Both the position numbers and the translations under genes were made by a program. Shown piece after piece: positions 5,426-11,989 of a stretch of DNA of 12,129 bases. Below the pieces are notes generated by a model. It was not told where the DNA came from. It saw only the letters and a list, made by a program, of their open reading frames with translations, and made no database searches. The DNA comes from Candidatus Uhrbacteria bacterium (GTDB lineage Bacteria; Patescibacteriota; Patescibacteriia; 2-12-FULL-60-25): contig WJLP01000045.1 of the NCBI GenBank assembly GCA_014728435.1, positions 1 to 12,129 on the forward strand. The letters are read 5' to 3'. Every line of letters starts with the position of its first letter. The stretch's first letter is position 1.

Positions 5426-6019
5426 ATGGCCCCGGCTGAATATCAAAATAAAACCGATGAAGAGCTGGCGCGAATCGTTATAGACGACGCAAACGCGTTG
5501 GTTGTTTTAATTAGGCGCTATGAATCGCGTCTTTTATCGTATATACGACGCATCAGCGGGTCATCGCATGAGGATGCGGAGGATATTTTGCAGGAGGCTT
5601 TTATGGACGCGTATAAAAACATCGCGCGCTTTGATCCATCATTGAAATTTTCCAGTTGGATTTATCGCATAGTGCACAACAGAACCATCTCCGCGTATCG
5701 AAAAAAGAAGAAAGAGATGGGGGATTTTTCCATGGATGATGAAGACGATGGTTTTAAGAGAATGCTGTCGGCGGATGATGACACGGCTCGGCTCGCGGAT
5801 ATGCATTTAACCGCAGAGACGGTTAAGAAAATTATGAATGAATTGCCGGAGAGAGACAGAACGGTTTTGGTTTTGGCGTATATGGAAGAAAAGACGTATG
5901 ACGAAATCAGTGACATTTTGAAAGCTCCGCCGGGCACTGTGGCCACATGGATCAGGAGAGCGAAACAGAAGTTTGTTAAGTGCGCGGAAGCCGTACAGCC
6001 GGAAATTAAATCAATATGA
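5426..6019 (+). CDS. ECF-type RNA polymerase sigma factor (sigma70 family)
   Basis: A 197-residue alternative sigma factor that directs RNA polymerase to a specific promoter set. Region 2 spans about residues 24-97, with the core-binding and -10 recognition signature DAEDILQEAF (50-59) and FSSWIYRIVHNRTISAYRKKKK. A strongly acidic linker follows (about 97-122, DDEDD). Region 4 is at about 136-186: LPERDRTVLVLAYMEEKTYDEI and then the helix-turn-helix PGTVATWIRRAKQKF. Sigma regions 1.2 and 3 are absent, as in ECF factors. The start is supported by the domain lying close behind it and by a promoter ending 6 nt upstream. The stop overlaps the next gene by ATGA, so the pair is translationally coupled. 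The cognate signal and target promoters are unknown. Confidence 0.93.
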   Translation: MAPAEYQNKTDEELARIVIDDANALVVLIRRYESRLLSYIRRISGSSHEDAEDILQEAFMDAYKNIARFDPSLKFSSWIYRIVHNRTISAYRKKKKEMGDFSMDDEDDGFKRMLSADDDTARLADMHLTAETVKKIMNELPERDRTVLVLAYMEEKTYDEISDILKAPPGTVATWIRRAKQKFVKCAEAVQPEIKSI

Positions 6020-6768
6020 CAAGCATAGCAGACCAATTCAAGGAGAGAATAGATAAGGGAGACATGCCCGAACCTATTCCCAAATGGCGCGTACAGGCCA
6101 AGCACGCGGTGCTTTGGATTTTGTTCGGTTCGTTTGTGATTATCGGTACGGCGTCATCCGGCGTGGCGGTTTGGTTTATGACAGATCCGAACAGTTTGCT
6201 GAAAGAATATAATGACGGCAGTTTTTTATCGCAAATATTAGATGCGTTGCCCCTGTTTTGGATCATTATGAGTTTGACTTTGGCTGTGGGGGCGGTGGCG
6301 ATTTTTGTGCACGCACCGCGTGGTTATCGATACCGTACAGTAGTGATTGGCGGCACGGTATTGCTGGCCTTTATTGCTTTTGGCGGAGCCATCTCGGCCA
6401 CGGGCATGTCGGACAAGATTGAGTCGACGGCCAGCAAGATGCCGGGTTATGACTTGATACAAAGACCGCGTATCAATCATTTTATCCAGTTGGATAAAGA
6501 GAAGGTAATCGGCAGAGTGGAACAAATGCACGAAGGGCAGATGTTGATTAAGGATCCAAGAGGTAATATTTGGCGGGTGGACGTGCATAGTTGTAATCCG
6601 CGCGATGTGCAAAAAGCCGAGCAATCGAAGTGTGTTTTTGTGGTAGGGATTTCCAGTACAACCAATAATGCGTTTAAAGCCGAAGTGCTTAGGCCGTGCC
6701 CCAGGGGCATACGTATTCAGCAGGTGAGGCAGTTTATACAAACAAGAGTGAAAGAGCCGGCGCGATAG
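6016..6768 (+). CDS. Three-helix membrane protein, probable regulator of the sigma factor
   Basis: A 250-residue protein. A short cytosolic N-terminus (1-30, with KERIDKGDMPEPIPKW) precedes helices at about 31-54, 78-98 and 107-129. Positive charges between helices 2 and 3 (RGYRYR) put that loop inside and the C-terminal domain (130-250) outside. The outer domain is beta-rich (VIGRVEQMHEGQMLIKDPRGNIWRVDV is split by a small hairpin) with three cysteines (HSC, SKC, RPC). From memory, similar 'ERI.KG...P.PKW' membrane proteins follow ECF sigma genes in Patescibacteria. The ATGA overlap and the family pattern suggest an anti-sigma or sensor role. No HxxxCxxC zinc anti-sigma motif is present, so the mechanism is inferred from position only. 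No terminator follows. Confidence 0.75.
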   Translation: MTSIADQFKERIDKGDMPEPIPKWRVQAKHAVLWILFGSFVIIGTASSGVAVWFMTDPNSLLKEYNDGSFLSQILDALPLFWIIMSLTLAVGAVAIFVHAPRGYRYRTVVIGGTVLLAFIAFGGAISATGMSDKIESTASKMPGYDLIQRPRINHFIQLDKEKVIGRVEQMHEGQMLIKDPRGNIWRVDVHSCNPRDVQKAEQSKCVFVVGISSTTNNAFKAEVLRPCPRGIRIQQVRQFIQTRVKEPAR

Positions 6769-6847
6769 TTGCGTATGAGCTGGTGGACGGGCCGGAAAGC
6801 TAGCGGCCGCCCGACCAATCCCGCGGGTTCTCTTAATTAAAATTATT

Positions 6848-6875
6848 GATTAAGGATTAAAGATTAAGGATTAAG
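6848..6875. repeat. Four tandem copies of a 7-nt word
   Basis: GATTAAG, GATTAAA, GATTAAG, GATTAAG in direct head-to-tail order. This is the most regular of the period-7 runs in the window. Confidence 0.85.
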
Positions 6876-6877
6876 TA

Positions 6878-6894
6878 GCAGTTTAGATAACTGC
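6878..6894. other. Small perfect hairpin upstream of the duplicated-domain gene
   Basis: GCAGTT (6878-6883) and AACTGC (6889-6894) with a 5-nt loop. It could be an operator or an RNA hairpin; no T run follows. Confidence 0.35.
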
Positions 6895-6937
6895 AATAAT
6901 CATTCAACTTTTCGCTTTAACCTTTATCGAATGCAAT

Positions 6938-7645
6938 ATGAACTATAATTTTTGGAAAAAAGCCGGTATCGCGACAGGAGCGTTAGGTACAATCGCGATC
7001 GGCGGCGCGGTGCTTGCAAGTGATGCGGCGCCAACCATGGAAGCGCAAGAACAATTTATAAATAAACGAGGGATGATGCAGAAAATGCATGTCAAGAATA
7101 AACTACATAAGGCGCATGGATTTATGCAGAATGAGGATGTGCAAAATGCGATTGCGAGCAGGGATTATAATGCGTTTGCAGAAGCTCTTACAAAGGAAGA
7201 CGGTACGATGCCAAAGATACTGGAAACTATAACGGCTGATAATTTCGATAGATTCGCGGATATGCATGAGGCGGTGATGAATAAAGATTTTGAGACAGCC
7301 AAAGCAATCGCGCAAGAATTGGGTTTACCGGAAAAGTTCAAAGCAAATCATCCGCACTTCCACACTCCGCAAGAGCGTGAAGCTATCCGTGAGGCGGCGC
7401 TAAACGGGGATTATGAAACTTGGTTCAATTTAGTCGCGGTTGAAGGAGAGCTCCCTGAATTTTTACAAGTAATTAACGCTGATAACTTTGCTCGCTATCA
7501 AGAAATGCATCAGCTCATGGATGATGCAAAGAATATCCGCGAAGAGCTTGGGTTAGAAGTTGGCGGCCCGGGCAAAGGAATACGTGGAATGCACAAAGGT
7601 AATGGTAATGGTCGTGGAATGGGCATGGGTTTAGGCAACCGGTAA
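6938..7645 (+). CDS. Secreted protein with two copies of an ADNFxR[FY]xxMH domain
   Basis: A 235-residue exported protein. Positive start NYNFWKK, hydrophobic core 9-27, cleavage probably after VLA or ASDA (about 27-30). Two homologous helical units follow, about 67-133 and 146-208. Shared positions are a D-Y pair (76-77 and 158-159), P..L..I.ADNF.R[FY]..MH (92-110 and 173-191) and I..ELGL (124-130 and 200-206). Segments rich in His, Met and Gly (MMQKMH near 46, HPHFH at 138-142, and a GMHKGNGNGRGMGMG tail) could bind metal, which is speculation. I recall similar repeats in secreted proteins of Patescibacteria but know of no function. It lies just downstream of the sigma factor pair, so it may be a target of that system. 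No Shine-Dalgarno sequence; the start is fixed by the signal peptide. Confidence 0.82.
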   Translation: MNYNFWKKAGIATGALGTIAIGGAVLASDAAPTMEAQEQFINKRGMMQKMHVKNKLHKAHGFMQNEDVQNAIASRDYNAFAEALTKEDGTMPKILETITADNFDRFADMHEAVMNKDFETAKAIAQELGLPEKFKANHPHFHTPQEREAIREAALNGDYETWFNLVAVEGELPEFLQVINADNFARYQEMHQLMDDAKNIREELGLEVGGPGKGIRGMHKGNGNGRGMGMGLGNR

Positions 7646-7658
7646 AATTCGTCAATAT

Positions 7659-7685
7659 AAAAAAATCGCTTTCGGGCGGTTTTTT
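7659..7685 (+). terminator. Intrinsic terminator of the duplicated-domain gene
   Basis: ATCGC (7665-7669) pairs with GCGGT (7676-7680), one G-U pair, 6-nt loop, followed by T. Six A before the stem can pair with the T run, so it may also work on the other strand. Confidence 0.75.
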
Positions 7686-7808
7686 GTTTCCTGAAACATC
7701 GAGCTCAGCTGGAAACGATGGTAAATAGTTTAAGAGCGGTTTTTTTGTCATCCAAGTATACGGGTAGCGTTTTTAATAATGTCGAGTTACACTATAAATA
7801 ATTAATTT

Positions 7809-7905
7809 AGTCTATCAAGCTGAAAGTCCATCCCACTGCGCTAAAGTTTCTATCTATGCTAAAGCTTCGATAGACACGTTGTGGGACGGGTCAAGTCTAT
7901 CAAGC
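7809..7905. other. Structured noncoding segment bounded by a 12-bp direct repeat
   Basis: AGTCTATCAAGC occurs exactly at 7809-7820 and 7894-7905. Inside, CCATCCCAC (7828-7836) pairs with GTGGGACGG (7881-7889), 8 of 9 bp. A nested stem joins TCTATC (7849-7854) with GATAGA (7869-7874). GATAGAC (7869-7875) can alternatively pair with GTCTATC in either direct repeat. GCTAAAG is also repeated (7840 and 7859). The region fits a structured RNA, a small nonautonomous element with target duplication, or an operator. It lies in the 319-bp gap 7646-7964, whose 7690-7800 part shows only a short hairpin (CATCG/CGATG, 7697-7720) and a T run. Confidence 0.45.
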
Positions 7906-7909
7906 GGGT

Positions 7910-7924
7910 TATAATTACTTGACA
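7910..7924 (+). promoter_or_regulatory. Possible promoter elements before the beta-propeller gene
   Basis: TATAAT at 7910-7915 has no recognisable -35 at 16-18 nt. TTGACA at 7919-7924 has no good -10 at 17 nt. Either may start the transcript of the gene at 7965; the evidence is weak. Confidence 0.3.
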
Positions 7925-7964
7925 AACTTGAAAGGATTGACGGACTTTTAGCTAAGAAAAGTTT

Positions 7965-9971
7965 ATGTTTTCAAATCTATTTTTAAAGTCATTGGGCGCG
8001 TTTATGGTTACGAGTTTTGGGTTTTCACCCATGGCGCCGGTGGTAAATGTTGACTTAACCCTACCGGAGAGGCCTTTGGTTGAGGTCGAGGGGGTGCAAA
8101 GGTTTGCATCTTGTTCGCAGTTAAAGGGGCAAATTGCCAAAGCGGACGATTATTTTGGACGCGGTATGATGGATGATATGTTTGCTATGCCCATGGCGGT
8201 AAAAAATGAGGCGGCGCCCGCGCCCGGAAGCGGCGCGCAAACGGCACCCGATACGGCACAAGAATATTCGGAGACCAATGTGCAGGTTGAGGGAGTTGAT
8301 GAGGCGGATATTGTAAAGATGGACGGCACTTATGTTTATCATCTATCTAAGAATAGAATAATGATTTCACAAGTTTTACCCGCTGATAGCGCACGGCTGG
8401 TGGGTCAAATTGAAATGGATGATGACGTTCATGCGAGTGATTTGTATGTTGATGGTGATAAGTTGATGGTGATGGGCCGCAAATACATGGACCACTTTTA
8501 CCCCATGCCTTTGGCCGGGGACGCCGCGGAATCGATTGTGCCGTATCCATACGGAGGGAATGTTTCCATAGCACAGATTTGGGATATCGCGGATCGGTCA
8601 GAACCGACAAAAGTGAGAACGGTTGAGTTTGACGGATCGTTATCATCATCAAGGATGATAGACGGCAATGTTTATCTGGTAATGAGCTCTTGGAGCAGGT
8701 GGCACAGTTTGGATGGTTTGCCCAAAGAGGAAGGTTTGGTGCCCGCATATCGAGACAGCGATAAGAGCGGTGAATTTGAGCCCATGGTACGTTGCGGTAA
8801 TGTTGGTTACTTTGACCCGGAGCCGAGCAGAGAGTATCTGACGGTCGCGTCGGTGCCCATGCACGGTAAAGGCGAGGTAGAGCGCGAAGTCATTTTAGGT
8901 TCCAGTGAAACGGTTTATGCATCGCTTGAGAATTTGTATGTGGCCAAGCGCGATTGGCAGGTACGTCCGTTTTATGACTCCATGATTCCGGAGGATCGCG
9001 AGCGCACGAATATATATAAGTTTAATTTGGATGAAGGAGAGGTGAATTTTGCCAAGCAAGGCCATGTGCCGGGGCATTTATTGAATCAGTTTTCATTGGA
9101 TGAGCATAATGGATATTTAAGAGTTGCCACAACCAAGGGCGAGGTTTGGAGAACGGGCGCGGATTCGACGAATAATGTTTATATTTTAGATGGTGAGATG
9201 AATCCGGCGGGTAGTATCGAGGGGATCGCGCCCGGGGAGCGGATTTATTCGATGCGGTTTATGGGTGACAAGGGTTATATGGTGACGTTTAAAAAAGTTG
9301 ATCCGTTTTTTGTGCTGGATTTGAAGAATCCTAAGGATCCGAAGATTTTGGGTAAATTAAAAATTCCCGGATATTCGGATTATCTACATCCAATGGATGA
9401 AAATCATATAATTGGCGTTGGTAAAGAAACTGTAGAAGCTGAGGAAGGTGATTTTGCTTGGTATCAGGGAATCAAGATGGCTGTGTTTGATGTGACTGAC
9501 GTTACAAATCCAAAAGAATTGCATAAGATTATTATCGGTGACAGAGGAACTGAGTCGGAAGCGTTGCATAATCATAAAGCATTTATGTATTCGCCGAGTA
9601 AGCAGTTGCTCGCTTTACCGATTAGACTCGCTGAGCTCAGTGATGAGGTAAAGGCGGATCCTTACAATGATGGTAATGAGTATGGTGATTTCACCTTTCA
9701 AGGCGCGTTTGTTTATAAATTGACTGTTGCAGGGGGTTTTGAGGAGCTGGGCAGGATTACACATCATGAAGATAATCAAGCGGCTTTAAAATCGGGTTGG
9801 TACTATGGTGATTATGATGCGGATATAGATCGCGTAGCATATATGGATAATACTTTTTTGACGTTATCTGACTCGGGAATTCAGATGCATCAGTTATATG
9901 ATCTGCAAAAGCAGGGGCAGGTGGATTATCCGAATGCTGATGAGCCGGGGTATAGGGATGTTTGGGAATAA
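7965..9971 (+). CDS. Secreted beta-propeller domain protein (COG4880/PF09826 type)
   Basis: A 668-residue exported protein. Residues about 3-25 form a hydrophobic signal segment (FLKSLGAFMVTSFGF) with probable cleavage near 25-28. A low-complexity Ala/Pro linker (about 76-95) leads to the family hallmark TNVQVEGVDEADIVKMDG at about 104-121. Blade-like repeats follow to the C-terminus, each with a strand of the 'VYHLSKNRIMISQVLPAD' or 'VYILDGEMNPAGSIEGI' kind. Later conserved pieces include RIYSMRFMGDKGYMVTF and the nearby DPFFVLDLKNP, then HPMDENHIIGVGKE and SEALHNHKAFMYSP. The family is described as secreted proteins with a WD40-related propeller; substrate and role are not established, so an extracellular binding or scaffold function is only likely. 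The start is set by the signal peptide, with only a weak purine run upstream. A long-stem terminator follows the stop. Confidence 0.9.
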   Translation: MFSNLFLKSLGAFMVTSFGFSPMAPVVNVDLTLPERPLVEVEGVQRFASCSQLKGQIAKADDYFGRGMMDDMFAMPMAVKNEAAPAPGSGAQTAPDTAQEYSETNVQVEGVDEADIVKMDGTYVYHLSKNRIMISQVLPADSARLVGQIEMDDDVHASDLYVDGDKLMVMGRKYMDHFYPMPLAGDAAESIVPYPYGGNVSIAQIWDIADRSEPTKVRTVEFDGSLSSSRMIDGNVYLVMSSWSRWHSLDGLPKEEGLVPAYRDSDKSGEFEPMVRCGNVGYFDPEPSREYLTVASVPMHGKGEVEREVILGSSETVYASLENLYVAKRDWQVRPFYDSMIPEDRERTNIYKFNLDEGEVNFAKQGHVPGHLLNQFSLDEHNGYLRVATTKGEVWRTGADSTNNVYILDGEMNPAGSIEGIAPGERIYSMRFMGDKGYMVTFKKVDPFFVLDLKNPKDPKILGKLKIPGYSDYLHPMDENHIIGVGKETVEAEEGDFAWYQGIKMAVFDVTDVTNPKELHKIIIGDRGTESEALHNHKAFMYSPSKQLLALPIRLAELSDEVKADPYNDGNEYGDFTFQGAFVYKLTVAGGFEELGRITHHEDNQAALKSGWYYGDYDADIDRVAYMDNTFLTLSDSGIQMHQLYDLQKQGQVDYPNADEPGYRDVWE

Positions 9972-9975
9972 TTTT

Positions 9976-10040
9976 AAGAATCTATGAATCTAAGAATCTG
10001 GAATTTGAGCTAGCTCGCCTAGATTCTTAGATTCTTTTTT
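9976..10040 (+). terminator. Intrinsic terminator built from 8-nt repeats
   Basis: A perfect 14-bp stem joins 9986-9999 with 10021-10034, followed by a T run to 10040. The left side is three octamers (AAGAATCT, ATGAATCT, AAGAATCT, 9976-9999) and the right side two identical AGATTCTT units (10021-10036). The loop holds the palindrome GAGCTAGCTC (10007-10016). It closes the beta-propeller gene. Confidence 0.88.
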
Positions 10041-10104
10041 AAGTTGCCTAATATATTTTTGTGCAGTAAGCTTATAAATATAACTTAAAATAATACTAAT
10101 CTAT

Positions 10105-10959
10105 ATGGAAGAAAAATTTGTACAACCGGGTAATAAAAGCGAATCATTGGAACGCCAAGAAAATGTTGAGCGTTTAAACATTTTTTTAGATGAAAATTTA
10201 CATGGAGTTCTTGACGATGAAGTTTTAGCAAATATGCCAAAGATGGCAAAAGTAACTTTGTTTAAAAAATTGTACAGCCGAAATTGGCGGCCAACGTTTG
10301 AGTATTTTTCTAATGTTGTAAAAGAAATAATGCATAAAACCGGTGGTGATGTTGATAGTGTGGATTTAAGGCGGGGTTTTATTAGGAATTTGTTGCTACA
10401 TATACCTGCTGAAAATCTAATTAGATACCTTAAGGCTCCAAGGCGTTTTAAGGATTTAGATAAGGAGCTGCAAGAAGCTCTTCAAGATGCGGAGAGCCAT
10501 CTGGATTTGCCATTGGAGTTGGTGCCTGATGAGGTTGTTGCAAGTTATTACGCAAGTAAAGGTCATACATCGCGTTTTTTTGCGATTCATACAAGTAATG
10601 TTGATTTAAAAGATAATCAGAATATCAAGATGGGCAAGGTGAGCGAGGTGGTGCCTAATATGCAGGATATGCCGGATACTGGTTGGACTTGGTATTCTTA
10701 TGGAGATATTATATTTGCTCGTGGAAGCGACTTGCCGAATTATTTGTATTTTGTGGAGGGGTATCCATCGGATTTTGAACATCAATCATCATTTGATCAG
10801 GAAGATTATCAATTCCTTGGCATGCATAGAGAGCTTAAACAGGAACTGAAGCTTAATTTAAAAGATGATCCGGAAATTGTGAATTTATTGGGCTATAGAG
10901 TTATGAATGATCGTGAGGATTTAAATGAAAAAAGCTCGCATTTTAGAAAAGCGAGCTAG
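10105..10959 (+). CDS. Orphan cytosolic protein, 284 residues
   Basis: I do not recognise this protein. No signal peptide or membrane helix. Residues about 15-140 look helical and charged (for example LRRGFIRNLLLHIPAENLI near 90-108 and a Lys/Glu-rich helix near 112-130). Residues about 150-225 are strand-rich with aromatic residues (GHTSRFFAIHTSNVD, GWTWYSYGDIIFARG, YLYFVEGYP), followed by an acidic C-terminal helix. The start at 10105 has no Shine-Dalgarno sequence and sits in a very AT-rich stretch with no convincing promoter. The last nine or so codons (EKSSHFRKAS) coincide with a hairpin that serves as terminator of the opposing gene, only 7 bp separating the two stop codons. Codon use matches the AT-rich neighbours. 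Real gene likely; function unknown. Confidence 0.78.
   Translation: MEEKFVQPGNKSESLERQENVERLNIFLDENLHGVLDDEVLANMPKMAKVTLFKKLYSRNWRPTFEYFSNVVKEIMHKTGGDVDSVDLRRGFIRNLLLHIPAENLIRYLKAPRRFKDLDKELQEALQDAESHLDLPLELVPDEVVASYYASKGHTSRFFAIHTSNVDLKDNQNIKMGKVSEVVPNMQDMPDTGWTWYSYGDIIFARGSDLPNYLYFVEGYPSDFEHQSSFDQEDYQFLGMHRELKQELKLNLKDDPEIVNLLGYRVMNDREDLNEKSSHFRKAS
10928..10957 (-). terminator. Minus-strand terminator lying inside the opposing coding end
   Basis: On the minus strand, AGCTCGC (10957-10951) pairs perfectly with GCGAGCT (10939-10933), with an 11-nt loop and six T. It ends the transcript of the 10967-11724 operon. Its DNA encodes the last residues and part of the stop codon of the convergent 10105 gene. 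Confidence 0.85.
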
Positions 10960-10966
10960 GATTAGT

Positions 10967-11395
10967 TTAAAAGATTAACGAGAGGACGAACTTGGTGTCA
11001 TCAAAGTCTGTGGTGTTTTGTTTTGCCAACAAAGAGCCAACTAGAATTTGACGGAGAGTGGATGGGTTTTTAAAGGAACTTAGAAACCCGGGCAGGTTAG
11101 CTAAAACCTTTGCTTCGATAACTTGCTGTTGGATGTCGCTATATCTTGCAAGTGCTTGGTTGCGGTCTACCTTGATTGAGCGATTTTTTATGCTCATGCA
11201 CGGATAAAGCAGATCGGTTAGTAGTATCAGAATTGATATAAATTGATTGTAGCTTAATCCATTAGCAAATTGATTTGGCAAGGAGAAGCTTTTTGGCAGT
11301 AGCCATGTTTTTCGATTTGAGTCATAGGAGTAGCTGGATTCAATGTTTCCTTCGACCAGAGAAATGACTTGTTCTACAGCGTCTTGATTTTTCAT
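10967..11395 (-). CDS. Orphan protein, second gene of the zinc finger operon
   Basis: A 142-residue protein that I do not recognise. It begins MKNQDAVEQVISLVEGNIESS and has a hydrophobic stretch at about 52-66 (FISILILLTDLLYPC). That stretch could be a buried helix rather than a membrane segment because flanking residues are polar. Two predicted helices follow (about 78-105), then a C-terminal part (LRQILVGSLLAKQN). There is no signal peptide or catalytic motif. The start codon overlaps the stop of the zinc finger gene by ATGA, so translation is coupled and both genes depend on the promoter at 11752-11780. The transcript ends at the terminator inside the opposing gene. The link to the zinc finger protein suggests a shared role but does not show what it is. 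Confidence 0.72.
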   Translation of the reverse strand: MKNQDAVEQVISLVEGNIESSYSYDSNRKTWLLPKSFSLPNQFANGLSYNQFISILILLTDLLYPCMSIKNRSIKVDRNQALARYSDIQQQVIEAKVLANLPGFLSSFKNPSTLRQILVGSLLAKQNTTDFDDTKFVLSLIF

Positions 11396-11724
11396 TTGAT
11401 TGCTACGGGCACATCCAGGCGCATGTGATGCCGACGTCGTTTGTTTTGTTGTTGGAACTCGAAGATTTCAGCGCAATTGACGCACCAGATCGCTTCGGGG
11501 AAAGCTAGCATGCGTTTTTTGGGTATGCTTTTTTCACATTCGATGCAAATACCTCTTTCTGCATTACCTGCTCTGATTTCAGCCATTGCTTTTTCGATGC
11601 GTACCATTCGCCATCTTTGTGGTATTTGATGAGGAAATCGTTCTCCGTTTGCGTATCTTTCTTTGATTTCTTGATAAATGGCGAATAGCTCTTTAATCCA
11701 GTCGTTTCTTTCTTTATTTGTCAT
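11392..11724 (-). CDS. DksA/TraR-type C4 zinc finger protein
   Basis: A 110-residue protein. A helical N-terminus (1-55, WIKELFAIYQEIKERY and a second helix near 42-52) leads into a C4 zinc finger: C60-x2-C63-x17-C81-x2-C84, within GICIECEKSIPKKRMLAFPEA and then WCVNCAE. The cysteine spacing equals that of the DksA/TraR family (CxxC, 17 residues, CxxC), and 'I...R..A.P....C..C' matches its consensus. DksA-type proteins bind in the RNA polymerase secondary channel and change initiation; TraR is a short version without the long coiled coil. The N-terminal helices here are short, and the acidic coiled-coil tip typical of DksA is not evident. Start: AAGGGAG about 7 nt upstream, with a promoter further up. 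First gene of a two-gene operon. Family likely, function uncertain. Confidence 0.82.
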   Translation of the reverse strand: MTNKERNDWIKELFAIYQEIKERYANGERFPHQIPQRWRMVRIEKAMAEIRAGNAERGICIECEKSIPKKRMLAFPEAIWCVNCAEIFEFQQQNKRRRHHMRLDVPVAIK

Positions 11725-11751
11725 TGTGCGACTCCCTTAATAAGGTTATAT

Positions 11752-11780
11752 AGTAAATCATGATTTTTAGTAATTGTCAA
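11752..11780 (-). promoter_or_regulatory. Promoter of the zinc finger operon
   Basis: On the minus strand, a perfect TTGACA (11780-11775), a 17-nt spacer ending in TGA (an extended -10 TGn) and TTTACT (11757-11752, 4 of 6). A Shine-Dalgarno AAGGGAG follows before the ATG at 11724. Confidence 0.7.
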
Positions 11781-11823
11781 GATTATTTGAGTAAAGTGAG
11801 ATATTTGGGAATAAACTAAATTA

Positions 11824-11971
11824 ATGCCAAATTACGAATGCCAAATGCCAAATGAAGGAGTCGAGCTTTGCTCGATTCTTTTTATATTTTTTTAAACATG
11901 AGTTATACTAAGTTTACAAAAATATAGATAATGCCGAAGGCTTCGTATATTTGGCATTCGTAATTTGGCAT
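11824..11971. repeat. Perfect 23-bp inverted repeat in 7-nt units between divergent genes
   Basis: The arms 11824-11846 and 11949-11971 are exact reverse complements, 102 bp apart. The left arm continues as heptamers ATGCCAA, ATTACGA, ATGCCAA, ATGCCAA, ATGAAGG (11824-11858). The space between holds a + strand terminator, a possible -10 box (TATACT, 11904-11909, with TTTATA 17 nt upstream) and a small hairpin (GCC-GAA-GGC, 11933-11941 region). Confidence 0.85.
11856..11894 (+). terminator. Intrinsic terminator without an obvious upstream gene
   Basis: TCGAGC (11861-11866) pairs with GCTCGA (11870-11875) across a 3-nt loop. The stem extends outward with A-U, G-C and G-U pairs to about 11856/11880, followed by T-rich sequence. 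Upstream on this strand there is only the start of the divergent zinc finger gene, so it would end a short noncoding or leader transcript. Confidence 0.65.
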
Positions 11972-11989
11972 TTGGTATTAAATCAAGTT

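Larger units (their letters stand above)
6769..6937. other. Intergenic region: GC-rich segment, rare-cutter cluster, no gene seen
   Basis: Positions 6780-6828 are a GC-rich island with complementary pieces (GGT...CGGG with CCCG...ACC), but no T run follows, so it is not a standard terminator. NheI, NotI, SacII and PacI recognition sequences lie within about 45 bp (6799-6840). A 7-nt tandem run and a small hairpin follow and are listed separately. No ORF of note and no clear promoter for the 6938 gene were found. Confidence 0.6.

Noticed and set aside
6780..6830. Terminator of the sigma factor operon
   Set aside because: There are GC-rich complementary pieces, but the pairing is interrupted and no T run follows.
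7697..7746. Hairpin CATCG/CGATG with a later T run as a second terminator
   Set aside because: The T run begins about 20 nt after the stem, too far away.
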